A stretch of 64,000 bases of DNA, taken from NCBI RefSeq assembly GCF_013282215.1, contig NZ_CP048103.1, positions 2,542,001 through 2,606,000 on the forward strand. The letters run 5' to 3'. This document shows, in pieces, positions 28,097 to 37,597 of the stretch. The DNA comes from Kroppenstedtia eburnea. GTDB taxonomy: Bacteria > Bacillota > Bacilli > Thermoactinomycetales > DSM-45169. Every line of letters starts with the position of its first letter. Positions within the stretch are counted from its first letter, which is position 1. Made by a program: the position numbers and the translations under genes. Below the pieces are notes generated by a model. The model worked only from the letters and a program-made list of their open reading frames with translations, was not told the origin of the DNA and did no database searches.

Positions 28097-29199
28097 TGTT
28101 TTCCTCCCTCTTCCTTCCAGATCCCCGGTCCGAGACCCGGGGCGACACTCGCTTCTGTTTCCAATGTTGCTTTGGCAAACCTCAGGCCGGTCCGGCAGGC
28201 TGTTTCCAAATCGCTCCCCTGATGGAGGCTGCCGATCACTCCGGCGGCAAAAGCATCCCCCGCTCCGGTGACATCCACCACCTCCACCACCGGACCTGGC
28301 AGCGCACCTTCGCCATTCTCTTCATCAGCATAAAGAACTCCCGCCTCACCCCGGGTGAGAACCACATGACGGACCCCCCGTTGCCTCAGCATCCGGCACG
28401 CCTCGATTCCATCCACCTCTTCCCGGATGCCGTCTCCGACGATTTCCGATGCTTCATCCGCATTGCCGACCCACACCGTCACGCCGGTGAGATCTTTTGG
28501 CAGCCGGTCCGCCTTTGGCACCGACACCGGAACGATGGCGAGATCCACTCCATCCTCCCGGCAGCGGCGGATCAGCTCCTCCAGGGTCTCCGGCGGCAGA
28601 TTGGTATCAGCGATCACGGTTTCCACCGAGCGAATCCGTGGCCACAATCGCTCCAGCAGGGAGGGGTCGATCCGGTCCAACACCTCCATATCCGCCAAGG
28701 CGAGGGCCATCTCCCCTCCCGGTTCCAACACCGCCGTGTAGCTGCCGGTTTCATCCCCGGACCACCGGGTGGACAGGCTGACATCCACACCGGAATTCCG
28801 GCAATGATCCAAAATCGCCTCCCCGTCCCGGTCCTCCCCGACTGCGGTGAGGAGTGAGACTTCCACTCCGGCTCGTGCCAGATTTTCAGCGATGTTGCGG
28901 GCCACTCCCCCAAAAGTGCGCATGCCCCGCACCGGATTGGAGGTCCCGGGACGGAGGGGACCGTGGAGACGGACCTTGCGATCCACATTGGCCCCCCCGA
29001 TGCAGACCAGCCCCTTCCGGTCGGGAAGGATGTAGGCTCTTCCGACAATCTGTCCTTTGCGAGCCAGGGCGGAGATATGATAGGCCACCGCTGAGCGGGA
29101 CAGGCCCAGCTGATTGGACAGTTCCTGCTGTGACACAAAGGGGTTTTCCCGGATCAGCTCCAAAACCTGCTGTTCCTTACTCGACAGCGACACCCTCAT
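28093..29199 (-). CDS. psuK: Pseudouridine kinase with N-terminal HTH
   Basis: A 368-aa fusion. Residues ~5-55 form a winged-helix ([22 protein letters not shown]) and the rest is a PfkB-family kinase with [15 protein letters not shown] and the catalytic [12 protein letters not shown]. It should phosphorylate pseudouridine for PsuG. ATG at 29199 has GGAGGGG six bases upstream; other nearby ATGs have poorer spacing. The HTH may autoregulate through the palindrome in the promoter. Confidence 0.9.
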   Translation of the reverse strand: MRVSLSSKEQQVLELIRENPFVSQQELSNQLGLSRSAVAYHISALARKGQIVGRAYILPDRKGLVCIGGANVDRKVRLHGPLRPGTSNPVRGMRTFGGVARNIAENLARAGVEVSLLTAVGEDRDGEAILDHCRNSGVDVSLSTRWSGDETGSYTAVLEPGGEMALALADMEVLDRIDPSLLERLWPRIRSVETVIADTNLPPETLEELIRRCREDGVDLAIVPVSVPKADRLPKDLTGVTVWVGNADEASEIVGDGIREEVDGIEACRMLRQRGVRHVVLTRGEAGVLYADEENGEGALPGPVVEVVDVTGAGDAFAAGVIGSLHQGSDLETACRTGLRFAKATLETEASVAPGLGPGIWKEEGGKQ

Positions 29200-29227
29200 G
29201 GACATCCCCTCCATCAAATCAAACAAC

Positions 29228-29263
29228 TGTTTATATGATAAACAAATGTCTTGATGGAAGCAA
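29228..29263 (-). promoter_or_regulatory. psuK promoter with palindromic operator
   Basis: On the minus strand TTGCTT and TATCAT are 17 bases apart. The perfect inverted repeat TGTTTAT-CAT-ATAAACA (29228-29244) covers the -10 box. A DNA-binding domain fused to PsuK could bind here. Confidence 0.65.
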
Positions 29264-29295
29264 GCATAAAACGGACGGAGCCTGTTCAAACAAAT

Positions 29296-29326
29296 AAGCC
29301 GTTCCCGTCGCCACGGAATCGGCTTT
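29296..29326 (-). terminator. Terminator after ybjQ
   Basis: AAGCCGATTCC/GGAACGGCTT imperfect stem, followed by ATTTGTTT on the minus strand. Confidence 0.55.
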
Positions 29327-29360
29327 TTGCAAGTTATCCCTTATCTATCAAACTGCACAT

Positions 29361-29687
29361 CTATTCCGAAATCGCCTCCGTCACCACGGCTGTTCCATAT
29401 GCGATGATCTCAGAAGCGCCGTCCATCACTGCCGAGGTCTGCAGACGAACGGTGACGATAGCGTCGGCTCCCAGCTGTTCCGCCTCTTGGGTCATCCGCT
29501 GGATGGCGACCCGGCGGGCCTCCGTGAGCAACTCGGTATAGTCGTTGATCTCTCCGCCGACGAGATTTTTCAATCCCGCCAGAATGTCTTTGCCGATGTG
29601 TTTTGCCTGTACCGTGCTCCCTTTGACCATTCCCTTCACTTCCCGGATGCTGCGGCCGGGTACACTTTCCGTTGTCACAATGATCAT
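29361..29687 (-). CDS. UPF0145/YbjQ family protein
   Basis: A 108-aa protein with the family pattern: MIIVTTESVPGRSIREVKG at the start, then AEQLGADAIVTVRLQTS and YGTAVVTE. These proteins form small pentamer-like assemblies and are often annotated as heavy-metal-binding, without firm function. The start overlaps the comEC stop (ATGA), so it is co-transcribed with comEC. Confidence 0.85.
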   Translation of the reverse strand: MIIVTTESVPGRSIREVKGMVKGSTVQAKHIGKDILAGLKNLVGGEINDYTELLTEARRVAIQRMTQEAEQLGADAIVTVRLQTSAVMDGASEIIAYGTAVVTEAISE

Positions 29688-32158
29688 GATGAATCCCTCT
29701 TTCCCTCAGTTCCAATTTTCCATCTTATTGTATCCTGACTTTCCCCGCCGGCATCCCTGTCCTCGGAAATCATCGGTTCCACTTGCACCCCGTGCGGACG
29801 GATCCGGAGGATGACCGCCCCGTGATGATCCGTCCTCCACAGCCGGACCCCGAGCGTTTTCAAACGGTCCACCACTTCGGGGGCCGGGTGGCCGAAACGA
29901 TTCTCTCTGCCGACGGAGATGATCGCCTCCCGGGGACGGAGAGTCTCCAGCCACTTCTCTCCGGTGGAGGTGCGGCTCCCGTGGTGACCCACCTTTAAAA
30001 AATCGATTCGCGGCAGGTGCCAGCGTTCCAAAATCTGCTGCTCCCCCGGCTCCTCCAGGTCCCCGGGCAACAGCACGGACTGCCCGTAAGCCGTCAACAG
30101 AAGGACGATGGAAGCGTCGTTATCAGATCGGGATTTTTGATCTGCAAGCGGGGGATGGAGAACCTGCAACCGGATTCCCGGCTCCGGCTCCCACGATGTT
30201 CCCGGTTTCGATATGGCGACCGGGGTCCCTTGTCGGGACAGCTTCCCCATCAATTCCTCTTCCAGATCGGTCCCCGGAGGCAGTGGATTGCGCAACACAT
30301 TCGCCACTGTCATCTCCTCAACCACCGCTCGCAACCCGCCGATGTGATCCGCATCCCCATGGGTTATCACCATCCAGTCCACACGACGGATTCCCCGGTA
30401 TTTCAAATAGGGGAGCAAAACTTCTCTTCCCACTTCAAACTCCTTCCGTCGCCTCTGCCAGGGCTCTTTTTGCCAAGGGAGTGTCCCGCCCCCATCCACC
30501 AGAATCACCCGGCCACCGGGGGTTTCGATGAGGGTGGCATCCCCCTGCCCCACATCGATAAAAGTGATCCGCAGCTCCTGATCTCCTCCAGCCCAGCCTG
30601 GAAGAGAACCGATCACCACCGCGATGGCGATGATCCAGGACACTCCGCCATGCCGGGCCCGCCTCAGCCCCCCTCCACTCCAAGCCCACAACAGATAAAG
30701 GACAGAACCGGTATACCCGGCCATCCACATCCCCGAAGGAGGGGCCCAAGGGATGCGAAACAACGTCCAGGATGCCGGGAAGGACAAGAGAGACTCAACC
30801 CCTGAAAGCAGTTTGGAGGCTGCCCAGGCGGGCCAAAAACCGAAACTGACATGAAAAAGTCCCATCCCCAGGGAGAGCATGCCCAGGGGAATGACCAAAG
30901 CGGTCATCACCGGAACGACGATCCCGTTCACGGCAAAGGACAGGATGGAAAACTCGTGAAAATGGTAGATAAGCAAGGGAAATGAGGCTACCTCAGCAAT
31001 CAGCGTGACCGCCGTCAGCTGATTGAAACGGGGCCAGGGCGTGGGAATCCGGCGGCTCAAGGGGCCTGTCGCCACCAGCAACGCACCTGTGACCACAAAG
31101 GAGAGTTGAAATCCCGCCTCCATCAACTGGTATGGATTCCACCACAACATCACCAGTGCCGCCAGCCCGAAGAAAGAGAGACTGTCTTTCCACCTGTTCA
31201 GAATCACCGCCACCAGCCCCATCCCGGCCATCACCGCCGCCCGGATCACCGGTGCGCCCGCCCCGGTCAGGATCGCATAGAAAGGAAGGCCCAGGAGACA
31301 GACAACAGACGTCTTCTCCCTCGTTACCCCGACCCATGTGAGAATTCCGTACAAACAACCCACGAACACTCCCACATGAAGTCCTGAGATGGCCAGCAGA
31401 TGGATCAAGCCGAGAGAGCGAAAATCTTCTTCCCTTTCCAGCGGAACCGCCTCCCGGTTTCCGAGAAGCATCCCCTTCATCAATCCCGCATGATCCGAAG
31501 GGTAGAGACGATCCAATCGCTCTTCCAGCCGGTCCCGCAACCGGTCCAGTTGCCCGTGGAGGGAAGAAACCCCGGACAAGATGCGGACATCCCGGAGATT
31601 TCCTTCTCCCAGCAGATGAATTCCCTGTCGGCGGAGATAACCGCGATAATCAAATGCCCCCGGATTGCGGGGAGGGTCCGGTCGTGTCAACTTGGCGGTG
31701 GTCGTGATCTCCATTCCCCGCCTCAAACGGTGGGCAAACTGTTTCTCCTGCGGATGGTGAAGGCGGAGTTGAAACTGAATCCTCTCCTCCACTTTCAGTT
31801 CCCGTTGTCCCAACCGGACACGCTGACTGCGAACCACCAGCCGCACCCGATCCCCATCCACTTTTGCCGGGCTGACCAACTTCCCCTCCACCACCGCTGG
31901 AACAGAAGAGTGCGCCGGTACAGGGATTTGGGAGCGATTGCTCTCTTCCACTCCCCGAAAGTGAGCCGCCCCCAAAAAACATCCTGCCAAACAAAGGGTC
32001 AGAGCCAATCCCCGCATTCGCCAATAGTACCAAATCCCCCCGACCAACAGCACCGCCCCACCCAATCCCCCCCAAACCGGCCATGTCCCACCCTTCCACT
32101 GCCCCAGACCGATCCCAAGCGCCCATCCCAAAGCCAACACAAAGAAAGGCCGCTTCAT
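29684..32158 (-). CDS. comEC: DNA uptake channel protein ComEC
   Basis: An 824-aa polytopic protein that carries transforming single-stranded DNA across the membrane. Two or three N-terminal membrane segments are followed by an OB-like extracellular region, the competence domain with many helices (LIHLLAISGLHVGVFVGCLYG), and a C-terminal metallo-beta-lactamase-like domain with THGDADHIGGL. I chose ATG at 32158, preceded by GGAGGG. comEA lies 17 kb away, so the usual comEA-comEC operon is split. Confidence 0.93.
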   Translation of the reverse strand: MKRPFFVLALGWALGIGLGQWKGGTWPVWGGLGGAVLLVGGIWYYWRMRGLALTLCLAGCFLGAAHFRGVEESNRSQIPVPAHSSVPAVVEGKLVSPAKVDGDRVRLVVRSQRVRLGQRELKVEERIQFQLRLHHPQEKQFAHRLRRGMEITTTAKLTRPDPPRNPGAFDYRGYLRRQGIHLLGEGNLRDVRILSGVSSLHGQLDRLRDRLEERLDRLYPSDHAGLMKGMLLGNREAVPLEREEDFRSLGLIHLLAISGLHVGVFVGCLYGILTWVGVTREKTSVVCLLGLPFYAILTGAGAPVIRAAVMAGMGLVAVILNRWKDSLSFFGLAALVMLWWNPYQLMEAGFQLSFVVTGALLVATGPLSRRIPTPWPRFNQLTAVTLIAEVASFPLLIYHFHEFSILSFAVNGIVVPVMTALVIPLGMLSLGMGLFHVSFGFWPAWAASKLLSGVESLLSFPASWTLFRIPWAPPSGMWMAGYTGSVLYLLWAWSGGGLRRARHGGVSWIIAIAVVIGSLPGWAGGDQELRITFIDVGQGDATLIETPGGRVILVDGGGTLPWQKEPWQRRRKEFEVGREVLLPYLKYRGIRRVDWMVITHGDADHIGGLRAVVEEMTVANVLRNPLPPGTDLEEELMGKLSRQGTPVAISKPGTSWEPEPGIRLQVLHPPLADQKSRSDNDASIVLLLTAYGQSVLLPGDLEEPGEQQILERWHLPRIDFLKVGHHGSRTSTGEKWLETLRPREAIISVGRENRFGHPAPEVVDRLKTLGVRLWRTDHHGAVILRIRPHGVQVEPMISEDRDAGGESQDTIRWKIGTEGKRDSS

Positions 32159-32246
32159 CAGGTCACAACCCTCCAAAATACGGATGGTGCAATATTTCCA
32201 CAAAAAATGACAATTTCCCTTTTTTACGGATGTTTTGATCCATAGT

Positions 32247-32276
32247 AAAAACCCCCGTCGCCGGGACGGGGGTTCC
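32247..32276 (-). terminator. Terminator of the penicillin-binding protein gene
   Basis: ACCCCCGTC-GCCGG-GACGGGGGT hairpin and five T on the minus strand, directly after the stop codon. Confidence 0.85.
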
Positions 32277-32285
32277 GTTTCTTAC

Positions 32286-34547
32286 TCAATCTGTGGACTG
32301 GGGCTCTCCTTCACCCGGGGGAGGATTGGGGCTTCCCGGTTGTCCGTGCCTGTTGTCTCCTTCGTTGCCGGGAGGCTCATTACCTCGTTCTTCCCGCTGG
32401 TTCGGAGGCTGTTGCGAGTTGGGAGGCTGATTATTCTGCCCCTCCTGCTTCTCTGTCTCTTCTTTTTTCTCCTCTTTCTTTACCCGGTTACATTCGTAAC
32501 ATTTGAAGGGATATCCCGGCTGGGCGGGGAAGCCCGCGCCGCTGATCAGCTTGGGATCGGTTTTGACCGCCGCCCGGAACAGATTGATCCAGACATACCT
32601 GGCCCGTTTGTCGTCGGGAATCCTTTTGGGATAATCATAGCCCGTCCAGACTCCCAGCGCCACATCCGGCGTATATCCGACAAACCATACATCCTTGGTG
32701 GAGTTGGTCGTCCCCGTTTTCCCCGCCAGATGGTATCCCGGAAAGTTCCTGCCGACCAAAGTACCGGTTCCCCTCCGGATCACATCCTTCAGCATATCTG
32801 TTGTCCAATAGGCCGCCTTGGGGGAAAGGACCTGCACCGGTTCGCTCTTGTGTTCATAAACCACTTTTCCATTGGGGTCCTCAATCTTGCTGATGATATA
32901 GGGTTCGTTGAATTTCCCCTGGTTCCCCAGCATGGCATAGCCTGCCGTCATCCGTTGCACGTCAAAGCCGTAGGTGAATCCGCCGATGGCGGAAGATTCC
33001 CCGTCATACTCATGGATGGGGAAATTCATCTTGCGCAGATACTCAAATCCCGTCTGGACACCGATGGAACGCAACGCTTTAATCGCCGGAATGTTGATGG
33101 ACTTGGCCAATGCTTCACGGGCTGTCATGGCACCATCATACCGATGGGTATAGTTTTTATACGTCTTGCCCCCTCCGGCACTCAGCGGTTCGTCGATGAA
33201 GATCGAGTCGGGGGAGATGACTCCCCGGTCCAGAGCGGGACCGAAGTCCAAGAGCGGCTTAATGGATGATCCCGGTTGCCGCTGCATGTCCAGAGCGTGG
33301 TTCTTTTGGTTCTTGTTGTAGTCCCGGCCCCCGACAAAAGCCAGGGTACCGCCGGTTTTGACATCGAGCAGAACCGCACCCACCTCTTCTTTGCTGTCAG
33401 CAAAGGGAGTGTTACGTGCCGCTTCGTTCATCGCTTTGTACAGGTTCTCATCCAGGGTGGTGGTGATCTTATAGCCGCCGGTCAACACTTTCTGTTGGTA
33501 TTTATCCAGCGTGTCCCGGTATTTTCCCTGTTTGCTCAGCTTCTTGGGGTCCTTCCCGTCCACCTTCATCAAAACCTTGGCCGCTTCTTCCTCCACCGCC
33601 ATGGTGATAAAGGGATACTTGCGGAAAGCGATCGCAGTGTCATCTTTGGTCTTGATCCCGCCCTTCACATCGTAGGCGGCTGCCTTCCGGTATTCCGCTT
33701 CGGAAATCTTGCCGTTCTCCATCATGTTGTGAAGAACCTGTTTCATCCGGTTCTGGCCGTTTTTCAGATTCTCCTCACCCCGGAAAGGGTTGTAGGCGTT
33801 GGGGCGCTGTACCATGCCCGCGATATAGGCGGCCTGCGGCAGACTGAGATCCTTCGCATCCACATCGAAAATTCCCTTGGCCGCCGCCTGGACTCCCAGC
33901 ATGTTGCGGCCGCTGACGTTCTTCCCGAAGTAAACGCTGTTGAGATAAGCATTCATGATATCTTCTTTGCTGAACAGCCGCTCCAGCCGCATCGCCAGAA
34001 AGACTTCCTTGGCTTTGCGGTCCATGGTTCGTTGTTTATAATCGAGAAAAAGATTTTTGACCAGCTGCTGGGTGAGCGTACTTCCCCCGGTCTGCATATC
34101 CGCTCCGGAGACCATCTGGTATCCGGCCCGCATCAGCGACTTGGGGACGATCCCGTTGTGGGTGTAAAACTCCCGGTCTTCGGTGGAGATCAAAGCATCG
34201 ATCAGGTGGGGGCTGACTTCCTTCACCGTCACCACTTTCCGGTCTTCCCCCCCGCTCAACTTCCCGATGGGGCTCCCATCACGGAAAAAAGCGTGGCTGG
34301 TCTGTGTCCAACTCGTGATCTTCACCTTGATTTCATCTTTATCCCGGACCGGTTCATCTTTGACCAGGGATGCCACATAACCAGCGGCAGCTCCCACCGT
34401 GGCCACGCTTCCCACGGCAATGATTGTGATCAGTACCAAAGATGTGAAAAGGACACCTTTCCAAACTTTTCGCATTCGTCCTGCGGGCTTAACCGCCGTT
34501 GACTCTCCCCGCCCTCTGTCCGAACGGGTTTGATCATGCCTCGCCAC
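32286..34547 (-). CDS. Class A penicillin-binding protein
   Basis: A 753-aa bifunctional peptidoglycan synthase. A cytoplasmic basic tail is followed by one membrane anchor (residues ~31-60). The GT51 glycosyltransferase contains STEDREFYTHNGI and GGSTLTQQLVKNLFLDY. The transpeptidase has the catalytic QPGSSIKP, SIN and AGKTGTTN. A ~75-residue C-terminal tail rich in Pro, Asn, Gln and Glu follows a CYEC cysteine pair. It belongs with PBP1a/2A types. The gene is monocistronic. Confidence 0.93.
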   Translation of the reverse strand: MARHDQTRSDRGRGESTAVKPAGRMRKVWKGVLFTSLVLITIIAVGSVATVGAAAGYVASLVKDEPVRDKDEIKVKITSWTQTSHAFFRDGSPIGKLSGGEDRKVVTVKEVSPHLIDALISTEDREFYTHNGIVPKSLMRAGYQMVSGADMQTGGSTLTQQLVKNLFLDYKQRTMDRKAKEVFLAMRLERLFSKEDIMNAYLNSVYFGKNVSGRNMLGVQAAAKGIFDVDAKDLSLPQAAYIAGMVQRPNAYNPFRGEENLKNGQNRMKQVLHNMMENGKISEAEYRKAAAYDVKGGIKTKDDTAIAFRKYPFITMAVEEEAAKVLMKVDGKDPKKLSKQGKYRDTLDKYQQKVLTGGYKITTTLDENLYKAMNEAARNTPFADSKEEVGAVLLDVKTGGTLAFVGGRDYNKNQKNHALDMQRQPGSSIKPLLDFGPALDRGVISPDSIFIDEPLSAGGGKTYKNYTHRYDGAMTAREALAKSINIPAIKALRSIGVQTGFEYLRKMNFPIHEYDGESSAIGGFTYGFDVQRMTAGYAMLGNQGKFNEPYIISKIEDPNGKVVYEHKSEPVQVLSPKAAYWTTDMLKDVIRRGTGTLVGRNFPGYHLAGKTGTTNSTKDVWFVGYTPDVALGVWTGYDYPKRIPDDKRARYVWINLFRAAVKTDPKLISGAGFPAQPGYPFKCYECNRVKKEEKKEETEKQEGQNNQPPNSQQPPNQREERGNEPPGNEGDNRHGQPGSPNPPPGEGEPQSTD

Positions 34548-34811
34548 CGCTCAACCCTCCTTCGATTCTGAGAAATATTGTATCATATGTAGGAAATTCC
34601 GGAGAGATGGCAGTTGCAAAAATGTGAACCCAAAATGATCCAGTCCGCCATCCCCACTTACATCCGTCCTGCCACTGGACTCTGTCTTCTGTTATCCTAT
34701 CACATCAAAACACAGGATAGAATCCGGCTTCAGTAGTATAATGATGGCGAGAGGACGTAGCAATCAAAAATATCTCCCTTTTGAAAAAATCCTCGAACAG
34801 AGCCGACAGAA

Positions 34812-35170
34812 AACGGCAGCCGGAACGCCCCCACTGTGATCCGCCGGCTCGGCATTGAAGACTTGTTCGACACCGTCGATGCGGGCAGACTGAATAAAGG
34901 AAAACCCGATCCGGAAATCTTTTTGACCGCGACGGAACAATTGGAAGTCCCCCCACCCGCTGTGCCGGGATCGAAGCTGCGGAAGCGGGGATCCGGTCCA
35001 TCCGGGAGGCCGGCTGTTCGCCGTCGGAGTCGGCTCCGCCGGCTCACTGCGGGAAGCGGACTGGATCCTTGTCAATCCCTGCGGGATCACCCTGGCCGAA
35101 TTGAGACGGCGTTTCCAATCGCAATCCCCGCAGAAAAAACAATTGCGGCAAGGGCGGGTCCGGTGTTAGC
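34812..35170 (+). pseudogene. Decayed beta-phosphoglucomutase (HAD family)
   Basis: One frame reads NAPTVIRRLGIEDLFDTVDA then GRLNKGKPDPEIFLTATE, the cap/core region of a beta-phosphoglucomutase-like HAD enzyme. Around 34960 the frame breaks: GIEAAEAGIRSIREAG continues in a second frame and FAVGVGSAGSLREADWILV in a third, ending at LAELRRRFQ. The N-terminal nucleophile region is missing. At least two frameshifts plus loss of the front half mark it as a pseudogene. Confidence 0.75.
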
Positions 35171-35319
35171 ATAAATGGGATATTTATCTGCCAATAGAGG
35201 ACCCTGCCGCGCGGATTCTTCAATCCCCAGGGGAGATTTCGGCCCGGCGGACGCCTCCAGGGTACATCATGCTGGCTGAGCGGTCAGATCACCACTTGAA
35301 CGAGAGGAGGCCATGCGCC

Positions 35320-36141
35320 TTGTTCCGCCGTCTGATCGAGATTGTCACGATCATTGTGATGTCCGCCTTGATCGGTTTCGCCTTCAATATGTTTCTGCTG
35401 CCCCAGGAAATTCTGAGCGGAGGGGTATCCGGGATCGCCATGATTCTGGGCTTGCGCACCCCTTTCAACACCGGGATCATTATTTTCCTGTTGAACATCC
35501 CGATCCTCCTCTTGGGCTATTTTCGACTGGGAAAAAGGTTTATCGCCTACAGTTTGTTGTCGGTGGGTGTCACCTCCATCAGCATGCAGTGGATTCCCGT
35601 GAGAGGGATCTCTGATGACCCCATCCTCTCCTCCATTTTCGGGGGTGTGATCGTGGGTATAGCCACCGGTCTGATCTTCCGTTCCGGCGCTTCCACAGGC
35701 GGGTTCGACATCATCGGGATGGTGGTGAATCAGAAAAAAGAGTTCCCTCTCGGAGGGCTGATCTTCGGCATGAATGCCATCGTTGTCTTTATCTCAGGCT
35801 TTATTTTCGATTGGGACCGGGCGCTGTACACCATGATCTCCATCTTTGCCTCCGGCAAGTTGATCGACTCCGTTCACACCCGACATGTGAAACTGACCTT
35901 GATGATTATCAGCAACAAAGGAGATGCCATCAAGAAAAAGTTGTTGGCCAATTTTGTCCGGGGGATCACGGTGATCGATGCGGAAGGGGCGTACACATCG
36001 GAAAAGCGCAATGTCCTCTTCACTGTGATCACCCGCTATGAGCTGGAAGATGTGAAGCGGGTCATCCGGGAAACCGACCCCCGGGCCTTTGTCAACATCA
36101 CCCAGACCGTGGATGTGATGGGTTATTTCCGTCGGAATTGA
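35320..36141 (+). CDS. YitT family membrane protein
   Basis: A 273-aa protein with about five membrane helices (two DUF161-type repeats) and a C-terminal soluble DUF2179 domain (VNITQTVDVMGYF at the end). The function is unknown. I chose TTG at 35320 because GAGAGGAGG lies 9 bases upstream. The in-frame ATG at 35269 has no ribosome-binding site, and the ATG at 35313 is in another frame. A terminator follows it. Confidence 0.85.
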   Translation: MFRRLIEIVTIIVMSALIGFAFNMFLLPQEILSGGVSGIAMILGLRTPFNTGIIIFLLNIPILLLGYFRLGKRFIAYSLLSVGVTSISMQWIPVRGISDDPILSSIFGGVIVGIATGLIFRSGASTGGFDIIGMVVNQKKEFPLGGLIFGMNAIVVFISGFIFDWDRALYTMISIFASGKLIDSVHTRHVKLTLMIISNKGDAIKKKLLANFVRGITVIDAEGAYTSEKRNVLFTVITRYELEDVKRVIRETDPRAFVNITQTVDVMGYFRRN

Positions 36142-36151
36142 TCCATCCACA

Positions 36152-36187
36152 GCAACAGCCCGCTGAATGATTCAGCGGGCTGTTTGA
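36152..36187 (+). terminator. Terminator of the yitT-like gene
   Basis: A stem of about 12 bp (CAGCCCGCTGAA and complement) followed by TTTGAA, 12 bp past the stop. Confidence 0.7.
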
Positions 36188-36273
36188 ACATCAGGGCGAT
36201 CTGATCCACCATGGGCGGGGTCGGCCACCGACCTCTCCCTGTCCCCAAGATGAATGATCGACATCCCGACCCT

Positions 36274-36441
36274 GGAATGTGTCTGATAAATCTCTGGGCC
36301 GAGCCGGTCGGGACTGGGTTTCACATGTCGTTTTCCTTGGTCTGACGATCCAAAATCACTCCATGTGAAACCCAACCCTCCCTCTGTTACTCCTACAACG
36401 TCTCACATTCCACAAAAATTTGAATTGACCTGCCACGCCCT
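36274..36441 (-). repeat. MITE-like element, copy C (reverse orientation)
   Basis: On the minus strand it reads AGGGCGTGGCAGGTCAATTC, the same core hairpin (GGTTGGGTTTCACATGGAG ... ACATGTGAAACCCAGTCC), and ends GGCCCAGAGATTTATCAGAC. The distal terminus is altered (ACATTCCA instead of ACACCCT). Its edge provides part of the TAG stop of the gene at 36440. Confidence 0.8.
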
Positions 36442-36703
36442 AAACCACTTGGGCCGGCGGGGAAACCTTCGCTTTCTTCCAGGCGGGCAGGCTGACCGGC
36501 ACCACCTCATCGGCATAGATCAGGCCCATCCCGTCCGTCACATATACCCGTCGGTTGTTATACCGATAGCTTTCCAGGATCTTCAGCTGGTTCACTTTGC
36601 CGAATGCCCCGATCAGGGAAAGCTCATCACCGGGTTGGAGCTGGTCCAGAACCTCCCCGGATTTGGTACCGCCGAATACGTATCTTCCTCTGTATTTTGC
36701 CAT
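36440..36703 (-). CDS. Hypothetical protein, 87 aa
   Basis: ATG at 36703 has CAGGAGG upstream. The sequence (MAKYRGRYVFGGTKSGEV ... YNNRRVYVTDGMGLIYADEV) is beta-rich with no membrane segment. I do not recognise the family. The stop TAG coincides with the CCCTA terminus of repeat copy C, so the last residues may have been changed by the insertion. Confidence 0.6.
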   Translation of the reverse strand: MAKYRGRYVFGGTKSGEVLDQLQPGDELSLIGAFGKVNQLKILESYRYNNRRVYVTDGMGLIYADEVVPVSLPAWKKAKVSPPAQVV

Positions 36704-36853
36704 GCTGGATGAAAACCTCCTGTTTGAAATAAATATTTTGAAAATTGACCACGAAGTTGTGGTGATATTTTCATCTGCATTTATTTTAATATAAGTTTTC
36801 CCCTTTGCACCGCCCTTTGTTTGAATATTTCTTGAACGATTGTGACCGGACAC

Positions 36854-36897
36854 ACAAAAACGGAAGCCGGGTATTCCACACCCATCAGCTTCCGTTT
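36854..36897 (-). terminator. Terminator of dcd
   Basis: AAACGGAAGC/GCTTCCGTTTTT with a ~24-base loop, T-run on the minus strand, directly after dcd. Confidence 0.75.
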
Positions 36898-36912
36898 CAG
36901 CCCCTTCCGGTT

Positions 36913-37470
36913 TCAGATCCGTGGCAGGGTGATGCCGCGCTGGTTTTGATATTTTCCCTGTTTCGCTTTGTAGGAGACTTCACAGGTTTCATCACTTTTG
37001 AAGAACAGCACCTGGCACAACCCCTCATTGGCATAGATTTTGGCCGGCAGCGGGGTGGTGTTGGAGATCTCCAGGGTGACATGCCCTTCCCAGCCCGGCT
37101 CGAAGGGAGTCACATTGGTGATGATCCCACAGCGGGCATAGGTGGATTTGCCCACGCAAACCGCCAGCACATTTTCCGGAATGCGGAAATACTCAACAGA
37201 GGTGGCCAAGGCGAAGGAGTTGGGCGGAATGATGCAGACATCCCCCTTGTAGTCCAGAAAGGAATCGGCACTGATCTCCTTCGGGTCGATCACAGGCATC
37301 AGGGCATTGTGAAAAATCTTGAACTCATCTCCCACGCGAAGGTCATAACCGTAACTGGACAAGCCGAAACTGATCGCTTCCCCTTTACCCACATTGCTGT
37401 CGACGAAGGGCTCGATCATGCCCTCCTCGGTTGCCATTCTTCGAATCCATTTATCGGATTTGATCGTCAT
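36913..37470 (-). CDS. dcd: dCTP deaminase
   Basis: A 185-aa trimeric enzyme of the dUTPase fold that makes dUTP from dCTP. Motifs: [44 protein letters not shown] and the catalytic Glu in [16 protein letters not shown]. It is monocistronic between the terminators. The reason for its place next to sulfur-metabolism genes is not evident. Confidence 0.92.
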   Translation of the reverse strand: MTIKSDKWIRRMATEEGMIEPFVDSNVGKGEAISFGLSSYGYDLRVGDEFKIFHNALMPVIDPKEISADSFLDYKGDVCIIPPNSFALATSVEYFRIPENVLAVCVGKSTYARCGIITNVTPFEPGWEGHVTLEISNTTPLPAKIYANEGLCQVLFFKSDETCEVSYKAKQGKYQNQRGITLPRI

Positions 37471-37533
37471 GAGTACGGATGCTCCCTTTCCTTTTCTGAT
37501 TCCCTCCTATTTTACATGATTCCGGAACAGACC

Positions 37534-37567
37534 AAAACCGCCCGGATCCGATTTGGATGGGCGGTTA
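37534..37567 (-). terminator. Terminator of the metY-metI-metC operon
   Basis: AACCGCCC/GGGCGGTT stem with a ~15-base loop, followed by TTGG on the minus strand. The T-run is weak. Confidence 0.5.
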
Positions 37568-37597
37568 TTTCAGGAAGTTCCCGAACTAGATCCTCAC

